From the NCBI RefSeq assembly GCF_000023125.1, contig NC_013037.1, positions 4,993,501 through 5,057,500 of the forward strand: DNA of 64,000 bases, read 5' to 3'. The notes under the pieces are model-generated. The model was not told the origin of the DNA and ran no database searches. It worked only from the letters and a program-made list of their open reading frames with translations. The stretch comes from Dyadobacter fermentans DSM 18053. GTDB taxonomy: Bacteria > Bacteroidota > Bacteroidia > Cytophagales > Spirosomataceae. The translations under genes and the position numbers were made by a program. Below are positions 38,085 to 47,900 of the stretch, piece by piece. The first letter of the stretch is position 1. Every line of letters starts with the position of its first letter.

Positions 38085-40568
38085 CTACTTCCACTTCTCC
38101 CCAAGCACCTTCATCCAATAGCCCCCAACCACAGACCGCGCCCGAAAACCAACCGATTTCCCATTGGTAGTCTCATGCCAGTCGGATAATGGAATGCGAT
38201 CGGTAGTGCCATTAGCATATTTAAACACCGGCGCAATCAGCGCCTGGAAGTCTTCCGGCTTTTCAGCTAATGTGGCCGTCCAGACGATCCAGTCGGATTT
38301 GGTGTACGTTTTGCGGCTGTCGAGTGGGAGGCCGAACGGTTGCTGTTTGGTGAGGTAATAGGCCATTTCCTTTTGGGCTACGGTGGCGGGGAACACGTTC
38401 AGGCCGAGGAGCTTGTCCCAGACGAGGTTGTATTTCTGGCTCCAAGTGCCTTTTTTGTCGAAGGTCAACGCGTAGTGGTTGCCGTCGGCGGCCATTTGCA
38501 TCCATTTTTGGGCGAAGTCTTTGGTTAATGCATTTACTTCGGTGGCTTGCTGGGTGTCGCCGAGTTGTTCGGCGAGCTTGGCGTAAGAGGCGAGACCCAT
38601 GATGGCTTTGATCGACAGGTTCGTGTTCCGGGCGAGGTGGCCCGCGAAATCGTCGGTGCAGAGCTGGTTGGCAGGGTCGAAGCCTTCTTTTTTCAGGTAA
38701 TTGGCCCACACGGTGAGGGTTTGCCAATGCTTTTTGGCGAAATCCGTGTTACCCTCGGCTTTGGTGATGGCGTAGGTGAGGATGAGCATGTTACCGGCTT
38801 CTTCCACGGGCATGTCCTCGCCGTAGGTCTGGCCATTGGCGAGAGGGTAGGTGCCCACGTCGTGCGCAGCGAAAGGCTTGGTCCATTTGCCGCTTTCGGA
38901 ATAATAGAAGATGGGCTCCATCATGCCTTTGAGCAGCGTCGGGTTATAAAGCAGGAACAATGGCGCCGATGGATAAGTGATATCGACCGTTCCAATAGAG
39001 CCGTTGCTGAAATTTTCTTTGGAGAAAAACAATGGCGTGCCGCTTGGGTCGGCGACGAGCTTGTGGGCTGAAATGGCCTGACGGTATGCCAATACGCATA
39101 GCTCGGCATACTGCTTGCCGCCGGCTTTGAATGCGTCGTCGTAAATGGTTTTGTCAGTCTGCTCGCAGGCGAGGAGGATTTTAGTGAAATCGGTTTCGGC
39201 GCTTTTCAGCTCTTCTGCGATGGTTTTGTTGCCCTCGCGGTTCCACCACGGACGGAGGTTTTGGCCAAAATATTGCACCGAATAGCCGTCGTCATAGCCC
39301 ACCAATGCATGCAGCTGCTTGCTTTCGCTGCCTACTTTGCCTGCATTCAGTATCAATCCCATTGATTTCGCATCCGCCAATGCCGTGCCGGCCTGATCGG
39401 TGCTCAGCGAGCCTTTGGAGGCAAATTCTTTGATGATATCGGTCGGGATGCCGATGGCGGAGCCTTTTACCGCTGCCGCCGGAGCCGACAGGTAAGCCTG
39501 GCCCCAGTCAATGCGGACGTCGTCGCCCTTTCTGGCCAGCAGATTTTGAACCGTATTCGCAAGGGATAATGTGGTCAAACCATCCTGGTTCGCCTCTTTG
39601 CCGGTGACCGACTGGGTGGCGTCATGCACCGCCCAAAGTCCGGAAACCGCATTGAGAATGCTTACATCGTGCTGCTTGCCGTCGGACGACTTCACTTCGT
39701 AAACAATGTAATTCACGGGGCGGGAAATGAGGTCGAGGTTCTTCATCACCAGCGGCGCCACGAACTGGACAGTGAGCTGCACGGGGCCCGCTTCGAAATG
39801 GTAAATGGATTGCGTAGCCGTCATTTCAAAGCCGGTTTGCTTGGCAGGCGCAATGGCATCTGCACCTTTCGGGGCAATTTCATCGGCCAGGCCCACATCA
39901 ATGTAGCCCGGCCCGGCGCCGTTTTTCACATAAGCAGCCAGCGTGTTTTTGCCCTTTTTCAATGCCTTCACCGCCGCCGGACTGATCGGTTTGAACTCAT
40001 AATCGCTCGTAAAACAAGGCGCGCAATCGTAAGCGGGCACGCCGTTGATGAACACCTGCACATCATCGTCGTGGAAAATGTTCAATACAGGCTTCTCGAA
40101 ATCGACATTTGTGAGGTTGAAATCGCGGCGGTACCAAAGTTCCTGCGGGAATTCGGTGCCTCCTTTGAGCATGGCATCGTTGCGCTCGTGCGTGCCGAAT
40201 GGCGCGGGGCCCTGCTTCCAGGTGCTGATATTATAGCCGTCTTTGAACCACCATTTCGGGTCCGGCTTGGTGGTGGTGAATTTGGCAGTGTAGGGCTCCT
40301 GCTTGGCAGTTGGGAGGATGATTCGCATCTCGGCTGTGCCGGCGCCCATGAAGCGGTACGCCTTGCCGTCGACGCGGATGAGGCCGTCCATCGGATGCGG
40401 CTTGCCGGTCCAATGCTTCGTGATGGAGCCCGTGAGCTCATCGCCAAACGACCATACGCTCGTGTAGGGATCAATGGTCACCAGCGGCGTCGCCGGCGGC
40501 CGGATGGATTGGGCAAAAATCGTTGAGGTAGTAAGCAGCGTCAGCGCGGTAAGCCAGCGTTTGAGCAT
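38085..40568 (-). CDS. GtaA-like secreted glutaminase/DUF4965 protein
   Basis: An 827-aa protein with a signal peptide ending at IFAQ. The first third is a jelly-roll/DUF5127-like region (PLVTIDPYTSVWSFGDELTG at its start and FNLTNVDFEKPVLNIFHDDD); the C-terminal half is helical with DVGTYPLANGQTYGEDMPVE and NTNLSIKAIMGLASYAKLAE, matching the DUF4965/DUF1793 glutaminase-A family whose (alpha/alpha)6 fold is like glycoside hydrolases. The fungal name glutaminase does not prove that activity in Bacteroidota; a glycosidase role is equally possible. It is a single gene, with no SusC/D partner. Confidence 0.85.
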   Translation of the reverse strand: MLKRWLTALTLLTTSTIFAQSIRPPATPLVTIDPYTSVWSFGDELTGSITKHWTGKPHPMDGLIRVDGKAYRFMGAGTAEMRIILPTAKQEPYTAKFTTTKPDPKWWFKDGYNISTWKQGPAPFGTHERNDAMLKGGTEFPQELWYRRDFNLTNVDFEKPVLNIFHDDDVQVFINGVPAYDCAPCFTSDYEFKPISPAAVKALKKGKNTLAAYVKNGAGPGYIDVGLADEIAPKGADAIAPAKQTGFEMTATQSIYHFEAGPVQLTVQFVAPLVMKNLDLISRPVNYIVYEVKSSDGKQHDVSILNAVSGLWAVHDATQSVTGKEANQDGLTTLSLANTVQNLLARKGDDVRIDWGQAYLSAPAAAVKGSAIGIPTDIIKEFASKGSLSTDQAGTALADAKSMGLILNAGKVGSESKQLHALVGYDDGYSVQYFGQNLRPWWNREGNKTIAEELKSAETDFTKILLACEQTDKTIYDDAFKAGGKQYAELCVLAYRQAISAHKLVADPSGTPLFFSKENFSNGSIGTVDITYPSAPLFLLYNPTLLKGMMEPIFYYSESGKWTKPFAAHDVGTYPLANGQTYGEDMPVEEAGNMLILTYAITKAEGNTDFAKKHWQTLTVWANYLKKEGFDPANQLCTDDFAGHLARNTNLSIKAIMGLASYAKLAEQLGDTQQATEVNALTKDFAQKWMQMAADGNHYALTFDKKGTWSQKYNLVWDKLLGLNVFPATVAQKEMAYYLTKQQPFGLPLDSRKTYTKSDWIVWTATLAEKPEDFQALIAPVFKYANGTTDRIPLSDWHETTNGKSVGFRARSVVGGYWMKVLGEKWK

Positions 40569-40748
40569 AGTTTCGGTCGGTTTTATGGAAATAGTGTTTG
40601 GTAATTATCCTGTAATGATAGGGGATAGGTCAATACAGAGCAATTTGAATGCGGATTTCGTTGCACGGAATGTGCTATTCGTCAGCGAGAAGTGCTGGGA
40701 TGGTTTGATGTAGTGGAGGGAGTTGAATAAATGCTGGCGCGGTCACCG

Positions 40749-41040
40749 TCAGATTTTTTCATAGATCAATTGCTTCTCCTGATCAGTCTGACGTTTGATG
40801 TGTGAAGACAGGCCGTTGGAGCTGACCAAATCCACTTTGACTGCCAGCAGCTCCGCGAGCTGTTCCTGCATATCGATGAATGCGAAAAAGTCAGCGCCGT
40901 TTTCGTAATCCAAGTCTACGAGAATGTCAACATCGCTTTCGCTGGTATTCTCACCGCGGGGCTGCGGAGCTGAAAAGGTAAGCGCGTTTGACAGGTTTGT
41001 CCCGGAAAAATTGGGCCGCTATTTGAATGATTTGCTCCAT
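40749..41040 (-). pseudogene. Frameshifted MNT-type nucleotidyltransferase
   Basis: Reading from the ATG at 41040 gives MEQIIQIAAQFFRDKPVKRA and then a stop after 29 codons. One extra G in the run 40958-40961 causes this; removing it restores an open frame with SESDVDILVDLDYENGADFF and EQLAELLAVKVDLVSS to a stop at 40749, the minimal nucleotidyltransferase domain found with HEPN toxins. The active-site GSYARG is also changed (SSAARG), so the gene was probably decaying before or after the shift. No HEPN partner is nearby. Confidence 0.8.
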
Positions 41041-41166
41041 AGCAGGATTTTTTTGATCCTAATATAGGAGTAATCCAGAGATGAACGTTTGCATCGCCAC
41101 GGGATTCGTGGGCCTAGATAGACTTGAATTCTACCCATGTTGCGTCGCAACGCGACTTCCTCAATA
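41041..41166. repeat. Palindrome-rich intergenic segment
   Basis: Three small inverted repeats stand in 126 bases: AGGAT/ATCCT near its left end, CCACG/CGTGG (41097-41111) and GTTGCG/CGCAAC (41139-41151). The rest of the 40569-41166 gap, apart from the pseudogene, shows nothing more. The arrangement resembles dispersed palindromic repeats. Confidence 0.4.
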
Positions 41167-43332
41167 CTACTTCTTCCCAAAAGCCGCCTTCCCGCTATCC
41201 AAAAACGCTGCGAACTTCGCAGGGTCCAGATCGTAGTTTTTAGGCGAAACCAGCAGATTCCCCTCATGATCCACGAGGCAGTAATGCGGCTGGGCGTTGT
41301 TGTTGTATTTCACAATCTGCAAATCCGCATTCTGGGCGCCGATGGTTTTCTTCACCTTGTTATCGTATTTCGAGGTGTACCATTGCGATTCGGGGAGCTC
41401 GGTTTTGTCGTCCACATAGAGCGCCACGATCACATAATCGTTGTTCAGCCGCTGCAACACCGCCGGATCTACCCACACGCGGGCTTCCATTTCGCGGCAG
41501 TTTACGCAGCCGTGGCCGGTGAAGTCGATGAAAACGGGCTTGTTCACTTTTTTGGCGTAGGCCAATGCTTCCTGGTAATCGTAGAAACCTTCGAGTTCGT
41601 GGGGGAGATGGAAGAGGTCGGCGTACTTGCGAGATTCCCCTGCTAATGCAGAAGGCGTAGTTGCGGCAGCACTTCTTTTGCTCAGATCAAAATCCAATGT
41701 CGATTGCGGCGGCAGGTAACCGGCCAGGGCTTTCAATGGCGCACCGAACATGCCGGGGATCATGTATACCACAAATGTGAATGTCACAATAGCGAGCAGC
41801 AGGCGCGGGACGCTCACTTTTTCAATGGGTGAATCGTGCGGCGTGCGGATTTTACCTAACAAATAAAAGCCTAGCAACGCGAAAATGACGATCCAGAACG
41901 CCAGGTAAATCTCACGATCCAACAAATTCCAGTGGTAAACCTGGTCGGCGATGCTGAAAAATTTCAATGCCAATGCCAGTTCCAGGAAGCCCAAAACAAC
42001 CTTTACCGCATTTAGCCAGCCGCCGGATTTGGGCAGCGATTTCAGCCATTGCGGAAACAATGCGAACGAGGTGAATGGAATGGCAAATGCCGCCGAAAAT
42101 GCCGCCATACCCACGATCGGTTTCACGACTTCTCCGCCCGCCGAAGCCACCAGCAAGCTGCCGACGATGGGCCCGGTGCAGGAGAATGATACCAGCACCA
42201 ATGTAAATGCCATGAAGAACACGCCTGCGTAACCTCCCTGATCTGCTTTTTGATCCATTTTATTCACAAACCCACTCGGCAGCACGATCTCGAACAGTCC
42301 CAGAAACGAGAGCCCGAACGTGATGAAAATGGCGAAAAACAGCAGGTTAGGCAGCCAGTGCGTGCTGAGGAAGTTTGCAAATGCCGGCCCATTCAGCCGC
42401 GACACGACGGTACCTATTAATGTATAGATGAGAATAATTGAAATACCATATAATAATGCCTTGAACTTGCCCTTTTCCTGGTTGGTGAAAAAGCTGACGG
42501 TCATCGGGATGATCGGGAAAACGCAGGGGGTAAGCAATGCCACCAAACCCGACAGGAATGCAGCCAATGCAAAGCCTAAGAGCGAACCGTCGGCTGGCGT
42601 GTCGGTGGCCGCGGTAACTTCGGTGGAGGCGGTTGGAGCAGTAGTTGCTGCGCTGGCACTATCGGCGGCTGCGGGATTGTCCGATGCGGAAATGGATATG
42701 GCAGTGTCGTTAGTTGCTGCGGAGGCCGATGCCGGTGTGGCTACGCCCGATGACGTGGTGGCTGCGGATTTGGCTGTTTCGGTCGCTGATGCAGCGCCTG
42801 ATTGCGTGTTTGCGGGTGTCGCAGCGCCTACATGAGGCTGTGACCCTCCGGCGGCGGCTACTTTCAGTCCCTTGAATTCGAAATCTTCACCACCGGCAAT
42901 GCAAAGCCCCGTTACGTGACTGCAGGTCTGGAATTCGGAAGCACCTTTGATCACCGGATTGTCGGCCAGGATCTTTACGGTTTGTTTAAAAACCCCTTTT
43001 CCTTCAAAATAACGTACATTTCCACCCCATACTTCCTCAAATTTGGTCTTCGGGCTTTGTGGCTTCAGCTTGCCTACTACTTCAAAGGTGTTGTTTTTTT
43101 CGAAGGTAAATGTCGTCAGCACCGGGCCCAGGTCCGGGTCGAAATCGGAGGAATACATGTACCAGTCCTTGTCGATGGTTGCGGTAAAAACCAGGTCGAC
43201 GGTCTCGCCTTTTTTAACTTCCGGTTTGGAAAAAGAATATGTCCAGCGTGCCTTCGGTTTCTGAATCTGCGCCTGCACAACGCCGGCGACGAAGAGGACA
43301 ATGCTGAGAATGAATAAAATACCGCGTTTCAT
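41167..43332 (-). CDS. dsbD: Thiol:disulfide interchange protein DsbD
   Basis: A 721-aa inner-membrane protein. After a signal peptide (cleavage near VQAQ) come a periplasmic immunoglobulin-like domain (to about 175), an Ala/Thr/Ser-rich linker (about 175-245), eight membrane helices with the paired cysteines in LLTPCVFPIIPMTV and VLVSFSCTGPIVGSLL, and a C-terminal thioredoxin domain with DFTGHGCVNCREME (CVNC). DsbD carries electrons from cytosolic thioredoxin to the periplasm, for cytochrome c assembly or disulfide repair. The low-complexity linker is longer than usual. It is a single gene, divergent from argB. Confidence 0.93.
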   Translation of the reverse strand: MKRGILFILSIVLFVAGVVQAQIQKPKARWTYSFSKPEVKKGETVDLVFTATIDKDWYMYSSDFDPDLGPVLTTFTFEKNNTFEVVGKLKPQSPKTKFEEVWGGNVRYFEGKGVFKQTVKILADNPVIKGASEFQTCSHVTGLCIAGGEDFEFKGLKVAAAGGSQPHVGAATPANTQSGAASATETAKSAATTSSGVATPASASAATNDTAISISASDNPAAADSASAATTAPTASTEVTAATDTPADGSLLGFALAAFLSGLVALLTPCVFPIIPMTVSFFTNQEKGKFKALLYGISIILIYTLIGTVVSRLNGPAFANFLSTHWLPNLLFFAIFITFGLSFLGLFEIVLPSGFVNKMDQKADQGGYAGVFFMAFTLVLVSFSCTGPIVGSLLVASAGGEVVKPIVGMAAFSAAFAIPFTSFALFPQWLKSLPKSGGWLNAVKVVLGFLELALALKFFSIADQVYHWNLLDREIYLAFWIVIFALLGFYLLGKIRTPHDSPIEKVSVPRLLLAIVTFTFVVYMIPGMFGAPLKALAGYLPPQSTLDFDLSKRSAAATTPSALAGESRKYADLFHLPHELEGFYDYQEALAYAKKVNKPVFIDFTGHGCVNCREMEARVWVDPAVLQRLNNDYVIVALYVDDKTELPESQWYTSKYDNKVKKTIGAQNADLQIVKYNNNAQPHYCLVDHEGNLLVSPKNYDLDPAKFAAFLDSGKAAFGKK

Positions 43333-43520
43333 GTCGATGTTTTGGGGTAATGTCTTAGGCCGGAATCATGCGCGGACGGTCCCTTCGCTTGCGTCGGAAA
43401 TCCGTTGGTGTGGCAGCCCGGCGATCAATCTACAATTTTGATAGAGCTTTCTTAACCAACGTAATTTTCACAAAAAAATTCATCATTTGAAATTCCCTTT
43501 CCCCCGATTCGCGTTTTGGC

Positions 43521-43528
43521 TACCTTTG
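43521..43528 (+). promoter_or_regulatory. Bacteroidota -7 box before argB
   Basis: TACCTTTG fits TAnnTTTG, 35 bases before the argB start. No clear -33 TTTG stands at the right distance. Confidence 0.4.
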
Positions 43529-43563
43529 TCGCCTCAAATCCAGAATAGTTAACAGTTATTAAC

Positions 43564-44349
43564 ATGTCCCAGACCTTATACGTTGTCAAGATCGGCGGTA
43601 ATGTGATCGATAATCCCGAAGCATGTACCCGTTTTCTCCAAGTATTTGCGCAGCTCGATGCCCCCAAAATCCTCGTCCACGGCGGCGGGAAGGTAGCCAC
43701 GCAAATCGCCGCGAAATTGCAGATCGAAACACAGATGGTCGATGGCCGCCGCATTACCGACCAGCCGATGCTGGACGTGGTGACGATGGTTTACGGAGGA
43801 CTGGTTAACAAAAACCTCGTAGCCCAGCTCCAAGCCGCCGGCTGCAACGCCATCGGCCTCACCGGCGCCGACGGCGGCATTATCCGTTCCGTAAAACGCC
43901 CTGTAAAAACGATCGACTACGGCTTCGTAGGCGACATCGAAGCAGTGAACGGCGCGCAAATCAGCGCCATCCTGTCGAGCAATCTCACGCCAGTGATCGC
44001 CCCGTTGACATACAGCGCCGAAGGCCTGCTCCTCAACACCAATGCCGACACCATGGCCTCCGCCACCGCCGTAGCCATGTCCGAGGCATTCGAAGTGAAC
44101 CTCATTTATTGTTTCGAGAAAAAAGGCGTCCTCTCCGACCCGGACGACGACGATGCCGTGATCAGCAAGCTCATTCCCGCCACTTACGAAGAATATAAAG
44201 CATCCGGCGCCATTAATAAAGGTATGATCCCGAAGCTGGACAATGCATTCGCTGCATTGAATGCGGGCGTGAAGCAGGTGACCATTTGCCATGCGGATGA
44301 GCTGGCGAACGCGGTTTCGGGTGGGGCGGGGACGGCGATTGTGTTGTAA
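43564..44349 (+). CDS. argB: Acetylglutamate kinase
   Basis: A 261-aa amino-acid kinase. The phosphate-binding start is YVVKIGGNVIDNPEACT and the glycine loop is ILVHGGGKVATQIAAK; the substrate region NTNADTMASATAVAMSEAFE and the end ANAVSGGAGTAIVL are also as expected. It phosphorylates N-acetylglutamate (or N-succinylglutamate in some Bacteroidota) in arginine synthesis. Another arginine gene, argH, lies 7 kb away in the window. Confidence 0.96.
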   Translation: MSQTLYVVKIGGNVIDNPEACTRFLQVFAQLDAPKILVHGGGKVATQIAAKLQIETQMVDGRRITDQPMLDVVTMVYGGLVNKNLVAQLQAAGCNAIGLTGADGGIIRSVKRPVKTIDYGFVGDIEAVNGAQISAILSSNLTPVIAPLTYSAEGLLLNTNADTMASATAVAMSEAFEVNLIYCFEKKGVLSDPDDDDAVISKLIPATYEEYKASGAINKGMIPKLDNAFAALNAGVKQVTICHADELANAVSGGAGTAIVL

Positions 44350-44638
44350 TCTTCAAATCGTTAAGTGCACAGCCGCGGTCGAAACAAGTTCCAGCCGCCG
44401 GAGGCTTGTTGACGTATATATACTAACGTGAAGTTAGTTCGTGGCGCAATGCACGCATACACGAAGAGTGTACGTTAACGGGCCGTATTTAATCGCCTCG
44501 GTGTGAATTCACTTCACTTCCGCCATTTCTGAAAATTTAATGTGCCGTAACGCTCATTCGGCCAAATAGTATATGCCATTTACCGATTATTTATTAATTT
44601 TTTTTAATAAATATTTAAATGTTGTTAATAAAAATACT

Positions 44639-44646
44639 TAACTTTG
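44639..44646 (+). promoter_or_regulatory. Bacteroidota -7 box of the first SusC operon
   Basis: TAACTTTG fits TAnnTTTG within a very AT-rich stretch. Transcription from here would start near 44653 and give a leader of about 325 bases. Confidence 0.5.
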
Positions 44647-44652
44647 GCGTCA

Positions 44653-44978
44653 TATTCGTAGAACCAAAAACCTCTAAAATTCACATTCATTTAACAGAGC
44701 ATGAAACACAAACTTGCCGCGTCAGCCAAAGAAGCTTTTTTCCTCTCTATCGGCGGTAAGTGCCCATTAACGATTTAAAGCCCGCCGGGTTCTCACCCAG
44801 CTCAGTTTGCCTAGCGGAAATGCCGCGCACGAAGCACGGGACGTAACAGCTTGACCAACCTCGATCCCAGGAAGAATGACCTTTGTTTATAAAAAATTTT
44901 AATATGTATAGGCGGTTTAACTAATTTTTTATTAAAATTGTGATAATTTTTAATACCAACAACAATCTAGCTTAACTT
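44653..44978 (+). other. Long structured leader of the SusC gene
   Basis: The gap 44350-44978 has nothing clear up to the -7 box, then this leader. Bases 44745-44880 are GC-richer than their surroundings. CGGCGG (44751-44756) pairs with CCGCCG (44782-44787), and GGGT/ACCC follows near 44787-44798. A 25-codon ORF starts at 44701. It could be an attenuator or small-RNA target; no known riboswitch was recognised. Confidence 0.45.
44701..44778 (+). CDS. Possible 25-aa upstream ORF in the SusC leader
   Basis: MKHKLAASAKEAFFLSIGGK and five more residues, then TAA. It resembles the front of a SusC signal peptide, so it may be a leader peptide or a remnant of a lost SusC start. Its end overlaps the first arm of the leader hairpin. 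Confidence 0.3.
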   Translation: MKHKLAASAKEAFFLSIGGKCPLTI

Positions 44979-47900
44979 ATGGGAAGAAATTTACATAGGC
45001 TTATCGTCATGTTGATGATGATAAGCGCCCCGGTTTTCGCCCAAACGATTACCGGTAAAGTTTCCAGCAGCTCCGACGGCGCCACGCTCCCCGGAGTTTC
45101 GGTGCTGGTGAAAGGTACTACCACCGGTACTACCACAGATGCCGATGGTAAATACAGCATTGCAGCACAGGGAAATTCTACCCTCGTGTTCTCTTACATC
45201 GGTTACAAAACGCAGGAACTTGCTGTTGGAAACGGTAGCGTGCTGAACGTAACCCTGGTTGAAGATGCCTCAAACTTGCAGGAAGTAACTGTAACGGCCT
45301 TGGGTATCCCTAAGGAGTCACGTGCGCTGGGTTACGCTACTTCGACGATCAAAAGCGAGACGCTTATCAAAACCGCTACACCAAACTTCGCAACCGCGTT
45401 GTACGGTAAGGCTCCGGGTTTGACCATCAACGCTACTCCGGGTGGAGCAACGTCAGGTGTGAGCATCAGCATCCGCGGTTTTAGCTCGATCACCGGTAAC
45501 ACTCAGCCCCTTATCGTTCTTGATGGTATCCCCATCCGTAACGGTGAAGCGCAAAACGGTGATTACTGGGGCGACCAGCGTATCCGCGGTAACGGTCTTC
45601 TTGACTTGAACCCTGCTGATATCGAAAACATTACGGTATTGAAAGGTGCATCTGCGGCTGCATTGTACGGTTCGGAAGCGGTAAACGGGGTTCTCCTTGT
45701 AACTTCTAAAACCGGTAAAGGAAGAAAAGGTCTTGGTGTTGATTTCAGCGCTAGTTACAGTGTTGATAAAATCGCTTACCTGCCACGTTACCAGAATGTA
45801 AGAGGTCCGGGTTACATGAAAAACTACCTCGATGGTGGTCAGGATGCCAACGGCTTCATTATGTATGATACCAATGGCGACGGCGTAGGCGACACAAGAG
45901 GTCTGTTGAACGCTACGGTGAACTTCGGTCCTAAGTTCGACGGACAGCCTGTGATGGCATTCGACGGAAAAATCCGCCCTTACTCGGCATCCGGAAACAG
46001 CTATGCGGATTTGTTTGAGAACGCAAGCAGCTCAAACATCAACCTTTCGGTATCCAAAGGCAGTGAGAACTCGACCATTCGTTTCTCTTTCACCCGCCAG
46101 GATAACGGAATGATCAGCTACAATGCCAAGAACAGCAAGAACATCGCCAACCTGAATGCCAGCTTCAATGTAAACAAGAAGCTGACGACCGATTTGATGG
46201 TGAACTACATCAACCAGAAGACGCACAACCGTCCGTTCAAGGTGGATCGTATGATCAACAACTTCACCGGTATGATGAACCGTTTCGAGTCTGCTGACTG
46301 GTATTTCGATAAATATCAAACCAGCCAGGGCTACAAATACGTAACGCAGGCATCCGGTAACCCAAGTTTGACTCCGGAAGAGAACATCCGATTCAATGGT
46401 TTCAAATCCGATATCGCGGATTACGTTTGGAATACCAGAAGAAATACTTCTGACGAATGGAGCGACCGTGTGATCGCCAGCATTACACAACACTGGCAGA
46501 TCACCGACGAATTGAAACTCCGTGGCCGTATCGGTGCTGACGTTACCGGCGAGCGTATGGAAAACAACAATGCTACCGAAAGGCCGCTGGCATTCGGTTA
46601 CTCAGGCGGTTTCAGCATGGCTAACAACGCTTACAGAAACGTTTACGGTGAGGCTTTGTTGACCTACAACAAAAAACTGACCGACGATGTGTCATTGGCA
46701 TTGATGGCAGGTTACAACGCTTATAAGCAAGCCAACACCCGAATCAGTTCAAGCACTGAAGGTGGATTGAGCACTGAGAACTTCTTCGACCTGTCGGCGT
46801 CGGTAAACAACCTGAGCGTTACAAGAAGCCGTGACCGCTGGACCCGTGACGCGCTTTTGGGAACTGCCCAGTTCGACTTCAGAGGCTTCATTTTTGTGGA
46901 AGGTACCGTTCGTAGGGACCGCACTTCTACACTCGCCCCAGGCAACAATGCATTCGTTTATCCTTCTGTGAACGCATCGTTCGTGTTCACCGATGCCCTG
47001 GATCTGCCGGCTTTCTTTAGCTATGGTAAATTGAGAGGATCTTGGGGTGAAGTGGGTAACTATCCGCAGATCTACGCTGCAAACGTAGCTTATCAGCAAG
47101 GTAGCTTGAACGTTCAGCAAAATGGCGGCCAGTCGGTACTTTATACTACTATGGCTAACGCCTACGGTAACGACAAGATCCGTCCTGAAAGAAAGCGTGA
47201 ATTTGAATTCGGTTTGGAGACTAAATTCTTCAACAACCGTATTGGCCTCGACATTGCATACTATAATGCACAGATCGTAGACCAGATCCTTCCATTGTCG
47301 ATCGCTTCGTCATCAGGAGCACGCTCGATCCTTGCTAACGTAGGTACTTTGAGAAACAAAGGTTTGGAAGTTGCGTTGAACGTGTCGCCTATTCAGGGTA
47401 AAACTTTTAACGATTTCAACTGGGATCTGACTTTGAACCTTGCGAAAAACGTAAACAAAGTAGAGAAACTGGCTAACAACTCTACCGAGTTGCTGCACTC
47501 CGACCTTGATGGTAACGCTGCCCAGATCCGTTCGGTAGTAGGCCAGCCAATGGGTGACATTTATGCGCACGGTATCCTTACAAACGAGCAAGGCCAGAAA
47601 GTAGTAGGACCGAACGGTCTGTACCAACTGGACGGAGCAAACTGGATCAAAGTAGGTAATGCAATGCCTAAACTGACCGGTGGTTTGGTGAACAGCTTCT
47701 CATGGAAAGGCTTCACACTCGACGCGATCACAGATTTCCGTTTCGGTGGTTCTATCATGCCAACCGGTATCAACTGGATGACCTCACGCGGTTTGACAGA
47801 AGAAAGCTTGAAATACATGGACGCGGCGAGCGGCGGTTTGAGCTACTACCAGGATGCGAATGGAAAAGGTGTACCAACCACGGCTGCAACAGGTCCTAAC

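Noticed and set aside
44781..44860. Riboswitch considered for the SusC leader
   Set aside because: I compared it by eye with the conserved parts of SAM, cobalamin and TPP riboswitches on both strands and found no match.
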